Of a stretch of 32,952 bases of DNA, positions 1 to 6,754 are shown piece after piece. The number at the start of each line of letters is the position of its first letter. Position 1 is the stretch's first letter. Source of the stretch: DATKSG01 sp035531775 (lineage in GTDB: Bacteria; Actinomycetota; Acidimicrobiia; Acidimicrobiales; UBA8190); the NCBI GenBank assembly GCA_035531775.1, contig DATKSG010000007.1, forward strand, positions 1-32,952, given 5' to 3'. The notes beneath the pieces are model-generated. The model ran no database searches. It was not told the origin of the DNA and saw only the letters and a program-made list of their open reading frames with translations. The translations under genes were made by a program, and so were the position numbers.

Positions 1-1
1 C

Positions 2-694
2 TGCTACCGGCCGATCCGCATGGCCGCCTCGCCGATCGGTCCCGACCGGTACCAGGTCTGCTACAAGTCGGCCGCCGAGGATCCCATGACCGGCGTCGAC
101 GGGTCCCGGGCCACTCCGGCCACCTGGGCCTCGGCCCCCACGTCGTGGCCCGAGAGCGAGTTGGTGGGCAGCACCTACCAGGGGGTGCAGGCGTTGGCCG
201 ACCTGGTGGTGACCGACGCATCCTCGTGGCTGTGGGCCGGAACTTCATTGGCCGATGGACAGCGCCTGGCCAAGGTGGTGACCGGGGAGTACGACCGCTA
301 CGACGCGTCGAGGCCCGGCCCCCACAACGTGCAGGTCCTGGCCCACTCGCCAGTGGTCAACCGCGGCCCCGGGCGCTACTCCGACGTCACCTGGTACACG
401 GTCCCGGGCGGGGGAGGGGTCTTCGCTTCGGGCACGGCCTCGTGGGTCAATCTCCTGTCGGCCAGCGCCGGCGTCCCCTCCAATGTGCTCCCCTCGTCGG
501 TGCCCGGGGTGACCGGGGTGCTGCGCCGCGCCATGGAGAACCTCTACGGGCTGCTCGGCTCGGGCCCAGCCGGCGCCTTGCGTCCCTCGGTGCCCGTCCC
601 CCCGCCGCCCGTCCCGCCGCCATCGGTCCCGCCGCCACCGGTCCCGGCGCCACCGGTCCCGGCGCCACCGGCATCGTCCTCGGCCACGGCGTGA
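2..694 (+). CDS. N,N-dimethylformamidase beta-subunit-like protein, C-terminal part (5' end outside window)
   Basis: The reading frame is open from the first bases, so only about 230 C-terminal residues are present. The visible part resembles the C-terminal domain of N,N-dimethylformamidase large-subunit-like proteins: a CYKS-x4-DP segment, a TP-x-TW block, GTSLADG, an EYDRYD stretch, an LAHSPVV segment, then a VTWYTVPGGGGVFASGT block followed by W. The domain ends near residue 185 and is followed by a low-complexity tail of Val-Pro-Pro repeats. The catalytic region lies upstream and cannot be judged, so amidohydrolase activity is a family-level guess. The protein may be secreted or surface-exposed, given the Pro-rich tail and the neighbouring secreted proteins. 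The next gene follows after 203 nt and is probably a separate unit. Confidence 0.6.
   Translation, partial: CYRPIRMAASPIGPDRYQVCYKSAAEDPMTGVDGSRATPATWASAPTSWPESELVGSTYQGVQALADLVVTDASSWLWAGTSLADGQRLAKVVTGEYDRYDASRPGPHNVQVLAHSPVVNRGPGRYSDVTWYTVPGGGGVFASGTASWVNLLSASAGVPSNVLPSSVPGVTGVLRRAMENLYGLLGSGPAGALRPSVPVPPPPVPPPSVPPPPVPAPPVPAPPASSSATA
596..670 (+). repeat. Five tandem 15-bp units encoding a Val-Pro-rich tail
   Basis: Five consecutive 15-bp units beginning GTCCC (596, 611, 626, 641, 656) encode VPPPP, VPPPS, VPPPP, VPAPP and VPAPP. The last two units are identical at the DNA level, which suggests recent slippage or unequal exchange. The repeat lies in frame at the C terminus of the dimethylformamidase-like protein and probably forms an extended polyproline spacer. 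Confidence 0.9.
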
Positions 695-727
695 CCCACC
701 CGACCGTCCTGGCCGGCCGCTCCCAAC

Positions 728-738
728 CACGCAACGTG
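728..738. promoter_or_regulatory. CACG-N3-CGTG palindrome, copy 1
   Basis: The 11-mer CACGCAACGTG is an interrupted palindrome. An identical copy lies at 855-865, just before the gene at 898. Copy 1 is followed shortly by a run of six T, so it could instead be a weak terminator for the upstream gene, although the stem would be only 4 bp. An operator for a dimeric regulator is an inference. Confidence 0.35.
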
Positions 739-854
739 TGATTTTTTGGGCCAAAGGACTCTATTTATCACCTGGAGTGCCTTTATTGGCTGGCTATTGC
801 GAAAGTATGTGGCTGAGCGTACCCTTCGGATATCACTTTGCGGGCATAAACAAG
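739..854. other. Relatively AT-rich leader region upstream of the gene at 898
   Basis: The 203-nt gap 695-897 is visibly richer in A/T than its surroundings. It holds the two identical palindromes and a 19-codon ORF (ATG at 807, stop at 864-866) with no convincing ribosome binding site. I could not match it to a known riboswitch class by eye. It most likely contains the promoter for the gene at 898. Confidence 0.4.
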
Positions 855-865
855 CACGCAACGTG
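855..865. promoter_or_regulatory. CACG-N3-CGTG palindrome, copy 2
   Basis: Second exact copy of CACGCAACGTG, 127 bp after the first and 32 bp before the ATG at 898. Its position between the presumed promoter and the start codon would suit a repressor site. Function is inferred. Confidence 0.35.
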
Positions 866-897
866 AGAATGATCTCTACCGGGGGGTAGGCAAGAAC

Positions 898-2130
898 ATG
901 GCCAGTCCGACGAGCGCAGTGGGCCCAGGATCGACGGTGGCGCCGGGGGTCTCCGGCCAGGGGATGTCCTCGCCGGAAGTGGTCCGGGCCATCCTGTCGG
1001 GCATCTCCCGGCCACCCACGCCGGCCGTGGTAGCCGACGACGGCGCCGTACACCGGGCCTCGCTCGAGGAGGCCCTACCCGAGTTGGTGGCCCGGGCCCA
1101 AGAGGTGCGGGTGCCCTTCACCATCGTTCTGGCCCGTCCCGGGCCGGCCGCCACCGGCGAGGCTCCGCCCACCGCCTCCCCGTCGGAGGTCGAGGACCTG
1201 GCCGCAGCGCTGTCGGTTTCGGTGACGTCAGATCAGGAGCTCATGCAGGCCGGCCCCCAGCACCTGGCCGTCGTCATCGCCGGGCGCAGCGGCCGGGTAC
1301 AGCGTGAGGCGCTGCAGCTCATGCGCCGGGCTGCCGGTGAGGGCGCGCCGCTGTTCACCTGGGCAGCGGCGCGCTACCCGAAGGACGCCACCACATGGCG
1401 AGGGATCTTGCAGGTGGGGAGCCAACGCCTCGACGGGACCGTCGGCCCCGTGGCCGATGCCGTCGGAGCGCTTCCACGACTCGGTGGCCGGCGCGCTGGC
1501 CTGGCCGTATGGGGTGCGGTGGCGGCCTCGGTGCTGTTCGCCGCCGCCGCCTTCGCCTTCCACGGGTCGAGGACCCCGGGACCGACGAGCGCCCTCGGCA
1601 CCGGCCCCGGCAACCAGTCCGGGAACGGCTCCGTCGTTCCGGCCGGAGCGGCCGGCGACCTCAGCCCCTCCGGTGGTTCGTCGGGCTCGCTCCCCGCCCC
1701 CGACGGGGCGGCGGTTACCTCGGGCCAGGCCGCCACCGGCAGCGCTTCGGGCCAGGCCGGCACCACCACCGGTAACGGGGACGGCAACGGGGCCGTCACC
1801 GGGGGAGCGGCCGGCGGTACCGGCGGGGTCCTCGGCGCCGGCGGCAACCAGACCGGCACCATCGGCTCAACGCAGGCCACCACCGAGCAGGCCGGGGGTG
1901 GCACCACCCTGCCGACCCTGCCGCCCATCAGCACCACCACTACCACCATCCCCGTGGTGGGTGGCCTCCTCGGCGGGGCCGGAACGGTGGGGATCCCCGT
2001 GGTGACCATCCCGGGCTCCAGCCTCGGGGCACCCAGCACGACGACCACGGTTCCAGCGCTCACCCAGTGCACGGGCCTGGTGCAAACGGCCACCTGCACC
2101 GTGAACACCCTGCTCGGGGGCGGCCTCTAG
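898..2130 (+). CDS. Single-pass membrane protein with cytosolic GGDEF-like remnant and long Gly/Ser/Thr/Pro-rich outer tail
   Basis: The protein has 410 residues. The ATG follows a G-rich tract (GGGGGGTAGG) about 10 nt upstream. Residues 1-200 form an Ala-rich soluble region; the stretch near 160-185 (APLFTWAAARYPKDATTWRGIL, then a Leu-rich end) vaguely resembles the C-terminal half of GGDEF-type domains, but no GGDEF signature is present, so a degenerate or unrelated fold is possible. One strongly hydrophobic segment (about 201-222, AGLAVWGAVAASVLFAAAAF) is followed by roughly 190 residues of Gly, Ser, Thr, Asn and Pro, including TTTTTI and TTTTV runs, ending in a short region with two Cys (TQCTGLVQTATC). 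This predicts a cytosolic N terminus and an exported, possibly wall-spanning and glycosylated tail. I do not recognise a named family. Confidence 0.7.
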   Translation: MASPTSAVGPGSTVAPGVSGQGMSSPEVVRAILSGISRPPTPAVVADDGAVHRASLEEALPELVARAQEVRVPFTIVLARPGPAATGEAPPTASPSEVEDLAAALSVSVTSDQELMQAGPQHLAVVIAGRSGRVQREALQLMRRAAGEGAPLFTWAAARYPKDATTWRGILQVGSQRLDGTVGPVADAVGALPRLGGRRAGLAVWGAVAASVLFAAAAFAFHGSRTPGPTSALGTGPGNQSGNGSVVPAGAAGDLSPSGGSSGSLPAPDGAAVTSGQAATGSASGQAGTTTGNGDGNGAVTGGAAGGTGGVLGAGGNQTGTIGSTQATTEQAGGGTTLPTLPPISTTTTTIPVVGGLLGGAGTVGIPVVTIPGSSLGAPSTTTTVPALTQCTGLVQTATCTVNTLLGGGL

Positions 2131-2163
2131 CGCTGTCGGAGGGCGGCCTCTAGCGTTGCCGGA
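2118..2163 (+). repeat. 23-bp tandem duplication spanning the stop codon of the gene at 898
   Basis: GGGCGGCCTCTAGCG occurs at 2118-2132 and again at 2141-2155. With the following bases the unit is 23 bp and the two copies differ at two positions. The first copy carries the last codons and the TAG stop, so the duplication left a second, non-functional copy of the gene end downstream. Confidence 0.85.
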
Positions 2164-2208
2164 CGACGCAGCGTCCGGGCGGCGCTCCGGCAGGACGCGC
2201 GCCGGGGC

Positions 2209-2571
2209 TCAGGCGGTGGCCTGCGGTCGGCGCCAGAACAGCGGCTGCATGAAGCCGAATCCGAGGAGCACCGACAGCAGCAGCAGCCACATGAACCACT
2301 GGCTGCCCCAGGCCTCCCCGGTGTGGGCGATCGGGATGGTGGTGGCCGGCGAAGCCGGCGCCGTAGGGACGGTGGCCACGGTAGTGGCCGGCGAGGACCC
2401 CGAGAACGGAGCCGATGCCGAAGCCAGGGCCAACGAAGGCCGGGCCTCGGGGCGGGCAGCGGCGCCGTGGCCCACCATCAGGGCGGCGGCCATGGCGGCG
2501 ATGGCTCCGACGAGCATGAGCCAGCGCGCCCACTCGCGGGTAGGGCGGCCCAGGGCATGGAGAGCAATCAC
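2209..2571 (-). CDS. Small two-TM protein with a sortase-signal-like C terminus
   Basis: This is a 120-residue protein. The GTG start is chosen because a good ribosome binding site (GAGGAG) lies a few bases upstream on the minus strand. It has an N-terminal hydrophobic segment (about 17-36, WLMLVGAIAAMAAALMVG), a Ser/Ala/Thr/Pro-rich linker, the motif AHTGE at about 82-86, a second hydrophobic segment (WFMWLLLLSVLLGFGFM) and a positively charged end (WRRPQ). Short motif ending in TG, hydrophobic stretch and Arg-rich tail is the layout of cell-wall sorting signals, although the motif is not canonical LPxTG. It may alternatively be a plain two-TM protein. It is transcribed towards the gene at 898 and divergently from the esterase at 2730. 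No enzymatic domain is visible. Confidence 0.65.
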   Translation of the reverse strand: MIALHALGRPTREWARWLMLVGAIAAMAAALMVGHGAAARPEARPSLALASASAPFSGSSPATTVATVPTAPASPATTIPIAHTGEAWGSQWFMWLLLLSVLLGFGFMQPLFWRRPQATA

Positions 2572-2690
2572 ATTCGCTCCTCGACGGTTGATGTTTGCAA
2601 CTGACTAACGGTGTCCCTCTACCTGCCCCCGGCCGGGAACGATACCGCGCCGCCGCCCTTGCGAACATGGTGGACCGGTCCGAAGGGGCC

Positions 2691-2696
2691 TAGCAT
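2691..2696 (+). promoter_or_regulatory. Candidate -10 element (TAGCAT) of the esterase gene, in the divergent gap 2572-2729
   Basis: TAGCAT lies 33 nt before the esterase ATG in the gap shared with the divergent gene ending at 2209. A ribosome binding site, GGAGG, lies at 2720-2724. No clear -35 hexamer is visible. The rest of the gap shows nothing I recognise. Confidence 0.35.
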
Positions 2697-2729
2697 CACG
2701 GCGGCGGGGGCGCATCGGCGGAGGCGGCT

Positions 2730-4337
2730 ATGCATAGGTGGTCCTGGGCGGTCCTGGCGACCGTCATAGTCCTGGGCGCGGCGTCGTCCTCGTCGCACCG
2801 GGTAGACCGGGTCTCGTCCACCAATCCCTTCCCGGGATGTGCGCCGCCCCCGGCCCCGGGCCAGCCCGTCGGCGTGGCCGTGGGCGTGGTCGCCTGCCAG
2901 GAGCTCACCACCCACCTGCTCGGCAACGCGGTGGCTGCCCCCTTCGAGTACTACGTGCCGCCGGTGTGTTCGGCGCCGGGCGCCGGGCGCTGCCCGGTGC
3001 TCTACCTGTTGCACGGCTTCGGCGGCAGCTACAACGAGATGCTGGGCCAGCCCGGCACCACCAGCTCGGCCTGGATCGCGGCGGAGACGAGCGCTCCGCC
3101 GGCCGGTTTCGAGTCGGCCCCCTGGGACTTCGACAACCCGAGCACGTGGGCCCCGGCGCCGTCGCTCGGGATGGTCCTGGTCGCCCCCCTGGGCCAGACC
3201 CTGCCCGGCGGCTATGGCCCGGGGCCCGGACTCGACAGCTACTGGGTCGATTGGAACCCCCGTTACGCCAAGGGCGGCGACTCCCAGCGCTACGACACCC
3301 CGCCGCCGCGCTTCGAGAGCTACATCGTCGACGAGCTCGTGCCCTTCGTGGAGGCCAACCTTCCGGCCGGCACCGGACGCCAGTTCCGAGCCATCGCCGG
3401 TGTCTCGCTCGGCGGCTACGGGGCCTACAAGCTGGGCCTGCAACACCCCGACGAGTGGACCACCATGATGTCGGTCTCTGGTGCGCACAACTTCCTCTTC
3501 GCACCGGCTCCCGAGCCCGGCGAGGTGACGTTGCCGGCGGGGGTGGCGCCCCCCGTTCCGGTCACCTACACGCCGCTCCCGCCCCCGACCGCGGCGGTGC
3601 CAACGGCAGGGGCACCGTCACAGGTGGGCACCTTCACCACGGCGATCACCGCTTTCGGCGACCCGGCCGCCGACCAGGCTTACTTCAGGGGCAACATGCC
3701 GACCGATCTGGCCATGAACGGGCGTGCCTTCGACCACCAGGTGTCCTCGCTCGGCATCGATGGCTTCGTCAACGACATGATCCCGATGCAGACGTTGTCC
3801 GGTGACAGCGCGGCGGCGGGCAACGACGTGAGCAGCGAACCGTTCGAGAACATCGTCTTCCCCATGAACGTGGACATGGAGTCGGCCTTCGCCGAGGAGG
3901 GTGTGGCCAACACCTTCGCCGTACACCAGGGCAACCATTCCGACGTGTATCGCAATGCCTGGTTCCGCGGCCTCGAGGAGTTCGCCTACGGCCGCTTGCG
4001 CCACGCCGACGGGGGTGGGGCGCCACCGCCTGCCCCCACCACGTTCGACTACCGCAGCATCAGCACCGACTTCTCGATCTGGGGCTGGCACATCCAGGTG
4101 GACCGGACACCGGTGGAGTTCCTCACCATGCGCTCGGTCACCTGCAGCGGGCTCACGTTGCAGGGCACCGGGGTGGTCACCGTGACGGTGCCGGCCGCCT
4201 GCCACAGCGGGTCGGGACGGTCGCCGACGGTGGTGGTGGACCTAGGCCCGTCGCAGGCCACCTCGGACCCGTCCGGGCTCGGGGCCACCCCTCTGTACGG
4301 TCGGACCGTCACGGTCGCGTTGTCGCCGCTGGCCTGA
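2730..4337 (+). CDS. Secreted esterase-D/antigen-85-like alpha/beta hydrolase
   Basis: This is a 535-residue exported hydrolase. The N terminus (MHRWSWAVLATVIVLGAAS) is a signal peptide, and GGAGG five bases before the ATG supports the start. The alpha/beta-hydrolase core includes YLLHGFGGSYNE (oxyanion-hole region, about residue 93) and the nucleophile elbow GVSLGGYGA with Ser226. A late His in VHQGNHSDVYR near residue 400 is the likely catalytic His; the acid residue is less clear. This arrangement is that of putative esterases of the esterase D / mycolyltransferase type, with a Pro-rich insertion near 265-295. The last 100 residues look like a separate beta-rich domain with two Cys. Substrate unknown; probably an ester in the envelope or environment. 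Confidence 0.75.
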   Translation: MHRWSWAVLATVIVLGAASSSSHRVDRVSSTNPFPGCAPPPAPGQPVGVAVGVVACQELTTHLLGNAVAAPFEYYVPPVCSAPGAGRCPVLYLLHGFGGSYNEMLGQPGTTSSAWIAAETSAPPAGFESAPWDFDNPSTWAPAPSLGMVLVAPLGQTLPGGYGPGPGLDSYWVDWNPRYAKGGDSQRYDTPPPRFESYIVDELVPFVEANLPAGTGRQFRAIAGVSLGGYGAYKLGLQHPDEWTTMMSVSGAHNFLFAPAPEPGEVTLPAGVAPPVPVTYTPLPPPTAAVPTAGAPSQVGTFTTAITAFGDPAADQAYFRGNMPTDLAMNGRAFDHQVSSLGIDGFVNDMIPMQTLSGDSAAAGNDVSSEPFENIVFPMNVDMESAFAEEGVANTFAVHQGNHSDVYRNAWFRGLEEFAYGRLRHADGGGAPPPAPTTFDYRSISTDFSIWGWHIQVDRTPVEFLTMRSVTCSGLTLQGTGVVTVTVPAACHSGSGRSPTVVVDLGPSQATSDPSGLGATPLYGRTVTVALSPLA

Positions 4338-4374
4338 GGTCCCGGGCATCAGGGGCGCCAGCCACGCTGCGGAC

Positions 4375-4380
4375 GATAAT
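4375..4380 (+). promoter_or_regulatory. Candidate -10 element (GATAAT) of the MFS gene
   Basis: GATAAT is close to the TATAAT consensus and lies 9 nt before the ATG at 4390. There is no Shine-Dalgarno sequence between them, so the transcript is probably leaderless or nearly so. It sits 37 nt after the esterase stop, so the MFS gene may have its own promoter. Confidence 0.5.
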
Positions 4381-4389
4381 GGCGCCTGC

Positions 4390-5613
4390 ATGGAACGACA
4401 TGGGCTCAGTCGGGCCATCCCCACCTCGCGGCTGGCGTCGCTGGTGCGGCCGTTGGCGGTGCGCGACTACCGGTTGCTGTGGCTGGCCCAGTGCGGGAGC
4501 CAGCTCGGCGACTGGGCCACCCGCCTGGCGCTCATCCTGGTCGTCTACGACCGGACCCACTCCGCTGCCCTGAGCGCGGCGGTCGTCACTGTGTCGCTAA
4601 TCCCGTGGATCGGCCTAGGCCAGGTGCTAACCACCTTGGTGGACCACCTGCCGCGCCGCAACGTCATGATCGGCGCCGACCTGGTGCGCGCCGCCATCTT
4701 CGCCGCGCTGGTGGTGCCATTGCCCATCGCCGCCGTCTTCGTCGGCGCCTTCATCGCCGGTCTCATGACCGCCCCTTTCGAGGCGGCCCGCTACAGCATC
4801 CGGGTGGAGGTGACCGACGACGACCGGATCTACGGCGCTGCCATCACCCTCTTCAGCATCACTGACCAGCTGACCACCATGGCCGGCTTCGCCCTGGGCG
4901 GTGGCCTCGTGGCCCTGGTGGGGGCGCGCAGCGCCTTCGCCGTGAACGCAGCCAGCTTCGTGGTCTCGGCGTTTTTCGTCATGCGCATCGGCACCAGGTC
5001 GGTGGGCCGGCCCGGGGGCCACCGGGGTCGGAGCCACCTGGGCGACGCCTTTCGGGCCCTGCTCGGTGACCCGGTGCTTCGCTGGTGCTCGACACTGTCG
5101 TTGGCCTCGGCTTTCGCCGGCATGGCGGTCGAGGCCATCGCCGCCGTCTACGGACATGGGCATCCGGCCACCGTGACGGTGCTCGCCGTGGCCGTGCCCG
5201 TCGGGGTGGTGGTGGCCGGCGTGGTGTCCCCCCACAGCGGAGCGCCGGCGCGCTTGCTCCGAGCCGCCGGCTTGCTCCCGGTCGTAGGCGGCCTGCTCGG
5301 GCTCGCCATGTTCGGTGTCGGATCGGGGCTGGCCACCAGCGCTCTCGGCTTCGCCGCCGCCGGCTTCGCCGTGGCCGTGCCCATCCCGGCAGGCCCGGTG
5401 GTAGGTCGTCGGCTGCCCGCTGACATCCGCAGCCCCGCTTTCAGCGTCCTTCAAGGGGCCGCCCTGGGCGGCCAGGCGGCGGGGGCGGCGGTCGGTGGAG
5501 TGCTCGCCGGCATCTTCGGCCCCCGCCCCACATGCATGGCGGCCTGCGTGGCGCTGACGCTGTTGGGGGTGGCCGCCTTGGCCCGGATCCCGGACACCGA
5601 TAGCCCGACATGA
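4390..5613 (+). CDS. Major facilitator superfamily permease
   Basis: The 407-residue protein consists mostly of hydrophobic helices separated by short charged loops, with about ten to twelve predicted membrane spans. The opening LAVRDYRLLWLAQCGSQLGDWATRLALI is typical of the first helix region of MFS_3-type drug/metabolite exporters, and the first cytoplasmic loop (DHLPRRNVMIGADLVRA) carries the conserved charged pattern. The C-terminal half is Gly/Ala-rich. Substrate cannot be inferred. The stop codon overlaps the A-tract that, on the opposite strand, is the U-tract of the minus-strand terminator. Confidence 0.8.
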   Translation: MERHGLSRAIPTSRLASLVRPLAVRDYRLLWLAQCGSQLGDWATRLALILVVYDRTHSAALSAAVVTVSLIPWIGLGQVLTTLVDHLPRRNVMIGADLVRAAIFAALVVPLPIAAVFVGAFIAGLMTAPFEAARYSIRVEVTDDDRIYGAAITLFSITDQLTTMAGFALGGGLVALVGARSAFAVNAASFVVSAFFVMRIGTRSVGRPGGHRGRSHLGDAFRALLGDPVLRWCSTLSLASAFAGMAVEAIAAVYGHGHPATVTVLAVAVPVGVVVAGVVSPHSGAPARLLRAAGLLPVVGGLLGLAMFGVGSGLATSALGFAAAGFAVAVPIPAGPVVGRRLPADIRSPAFSVLQGAALGGQAAGAAVGGVLAGIFGPRPTCMAACVALTLLGVAALARIPDTDSPT

Positions 5614-5647
5614 AAAAGGGGGTAGTCGAGCGGACTCGACTACCCCC
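5613..5647 (-). terminator. Strong rho-independent terminator, oriented for the minus strand
   Basis: GGGGGTAGTCGAG (5618-5630) and CTCGACTACCCCC (5635-5647) form a perfect 13-bp stem with a four-base loop. Read on the minus strand the loop is TCCG (UNCG class) and the stem is followed by TTTTT. Read on the plus strand it is not followed by a T-run. The element therefore terminates a minus-strand transcript, although the hairpin may also protect the 3' end of the MFS message. Confidence 0.85.
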
Positions 5648-5657
5648 GGTACTGCGG

Positions 5658-5675
5658 CGTCCGACGGATCGGACG
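5658..5675 (-). other. Hairpin between the tiny ORF and the terminator
   Basis: On the minus strand CGTCCGA pairs with TCGGACG around a TCCG loop, the same four-base loop as the terminator 11 nt downstream. It could stabilise the RNA or take part in alternative folding. Confidence 0.6.
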
Positions 5676-5684
5676 GTTACTGGA

Positions 5685-5711
5685 TCAGTTCCAAGCTCCA
5701 CCGAATGCCAT
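5685..5711 (-). CDS. Eight-codon ORF (MAFGGAWN) with a strong Shine-Dalgarno sequence
   Basis: On the minus strand AAGGAG (plus-strand positions 5719-5724) is followed after seven bases by ATG and the codons for MAFGGAWN, then TGA. An earlier in-frame ATG at 5717 would give MQMAFGGAWN but leaves only one base after the Shine-Dalgarno sequence, so the second ATG is preferred. A strong terminator follows within 40 nt of the stop. No family is recognised. Possibilities are a regulatory or leader peptide, a minimal precursor peptide containing two aromatic residues (Phe, Trp), or a chance ORF within a small RNA. No obvious maturation enzyme (P450, radical-SAM cyclase, YcaO) is adjacent; the nearest radical-SAM gene is rimO, a housekeeping enzyme. 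Confidence 0.4.
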   Translation of the reverse strand: MAFGGAWN

Positions 5712-5731
5712 TTGCATTCTCCTTGACGTGT

Positions 5732-5748
5732 GCCGGGGGGCAACCGGC
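5732..5748 (-). other. Small hairpin just upstream of the tiny ORF's ribosome binding site
   Basis: GCCGG (5732-5736) and CCGGC (5744-5748) form a 5-bp stem with a 7-base loop, ending 8 nt before the Shine-Dalgarno sequence on the minus strand. It may affect access of ribosomes to the ORF. Confidence 0.4.
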
Positions 5749-5773
5749 TGGATATCCACACCCACGAAGCGGC

Positions 5774-5779
5774 ACTGTA
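5774..5779 (-). promoter_or_regulatory. Candidate -10 element (TACAGT) for the tiny-ORF transcript
   Basis: On the minus strand TACAGT matches TANNNT and is identical to the candidate -10 of recA in this window. Transcription from about 5767 would give an RNA of roughly 150 nt ending at the terminator. No good -35 hexamer is seen at standard spacing. Confidence 0.35.
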
Positions 5780-5940
5780 CAGAGGCAATTCCCGCAACTC
5801 CATAGGGCCTTCGCAACAGGACCTGCGACACGAGTGACAAGTGTTGACTCGAAAGGTACCCATAAGAATGCGGAGCGCGGTTACACCACAGAGAGCGGTT
5901 CGGTCTTCTGACGCAGCTGGTGGCCGTGAGACAGGATTCA

Positions 5941-5951
5941 CACGACACGTG
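5941..5951. promoter_or_regulatory. CACG-N3-CGTG palindrome, copy 3
   Basis: CACGACACGTG has the same arms as the two palindromes at 728 and 855 with a different 3-base spacer (ACA). It lies in the second AT-rich gap, about 165 bp upstream of the candidate -10 box of the minus-strand transcript. It may be an operator of the same regulator or coincidence. Confidence 0.3.
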
Positions 5952-6071
5952 GTTTAAGCCTTGCGATATGTGACCGCTGTTGTTTCTAAATAGACCGCCA
6001 GATTTTTCTCTGAAAATCACACATACGGTATTAATGAATGGGCGGCGGGCCCATGGCGGTGACGACCGACC

Positions 6072-6593
6072 TCACCAGCCCACGGCGCCGTCGACCATCT
6101 CGCGGATGAGATCGGCGTGGCCGTTGTGCCGGGCGTACTCCTCGATCATGTGGTTGTAGATCCACCGCAGCGAGCACTCCACTCCTCGCCGCAGGCCGGT
6201 GTCGTCGAGCGCCTTGCCAGTGGCCGCCTGGCGGCTGCGCCGGCACTCCTGCTGCCACATGTCGAGGTCGGCTTCCCAGTCAGCGTCGTCGAGGGGCACC
6301 ATGTCGTTGTCGGCGACGGCGCGGTCGTAGTAGATGGTCGGGGTGTCGGGCAGCCGCAGCAGGCAGCGCGTGAACCAGTTCCGCTCCACGTCGGCCATGT
6401 GGCGCACCAGGCCGTGCAGCGACAAGTTGGAGCTAGTCACCGGACGGGTGGCCAGCTGGGCGGCGTCGAGGCCCTCGCATTTGAGCAGCAGCGTCACGCG
6501 GTGGAACTCGAGCCACGCTTCCAACATGGTCCGCTCGTCGGCCACGAAGGACGGCGCGGTCCTTCGGGGGTCGTCCAGTTCTTCGTCGGGCAT
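6072..6593 (-). CDS. DinB/DUF664-family protein
   Basis: The 173-residue protein starts at an ATG preceded on the minus strand by AGGAGAC, a good ribosome binding site; a longer frame extends upstream but is not needed. It matches the DinB-like four-helix family: an early ADERTMLEAWLEFHRVTLL helix, the HGLVRHMADVERNWF helix with a His that could bind metal, and the closing signature YNHMIEEYARHNGHADLIREMVDGAVGW, where the two His are typical metal ligands. Members include thiol-dependent transferases (mycothiol S-transferases) and many proteins of unknown role. The gene is transcribed towards the AT-rich gap and divergently from the tRNA gene. Confidence 0.8.
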   Translation of the reverse strand: MPDEELDDPRRTAPSFVADERTMLEAWLEFHRVTLLLKCEGLDAAQLATRPVTSSNLSLHGLVRHMADVERNWFTRCLLRLPDTPTIYYDRAVADNDMVPLDDADWEADLDMWQQECRRSRQAATGKALDDTGLRRGVECSLRWIYNHMIEEYARHNGHADLIREMVDGAVGW

Positions 6594-6754
6594 GGTGTCT
6601 CCTGGCCGGCTCGGGCGGTGGGGCCGACCAACGCTCCACCGCTGTGTCGGGGGCATTCTGCTCCGGCGCTGTCACGTCAGGTGCGCTCGGGTGCCCGGTG
6701 GGCCGGTCCCGCTCGGCCCGTGCCACAATGGCCCGGCAGGCCCAAAGCCTTGTT

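Larger units (their letters stand above)
5614..6071. other. 458-nt AT-enriched gap between the MFS and DinB genes
   Basis: No conventional gene fits here; longer frames through it lack ribosome binding sites or run through the terminator hairpin. The gap has clearly lower GC than its neighbours, notably at 5930-6035. It holds, on the minus strand, a candidate -10 box, a small hairpin, a Shine-Dalgarno sequence, an eight-codon ORF, a second hairpin and the terminator, all in order between 5779 and 5613. A CACG-N3-CGTG palindrome is at 5941-5951. I see nothing recognisable in 5952-6071. Confidence 0.6.

Noticed and set aside
807..866. 19-codon ORF in the gap before the gene at 898
   Set aside because: No convincing ribosome binding site and no terminator or other context, unlike the tiny ORF at 5685.
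695..897. Riboswitch upstream of the gene at 898
   Set aside because: I compared it mentally with c-di-GMP, cobalamin, TPP and SAM consensus cores and found no match; only repeats and AT content stand out.
5705..5911. 68-codon plus-strand ORF in the AT-enriched gap
   Set aside because: No ribosome binding site, unusual composition, and it overlaps the ordered minus-strand elements.
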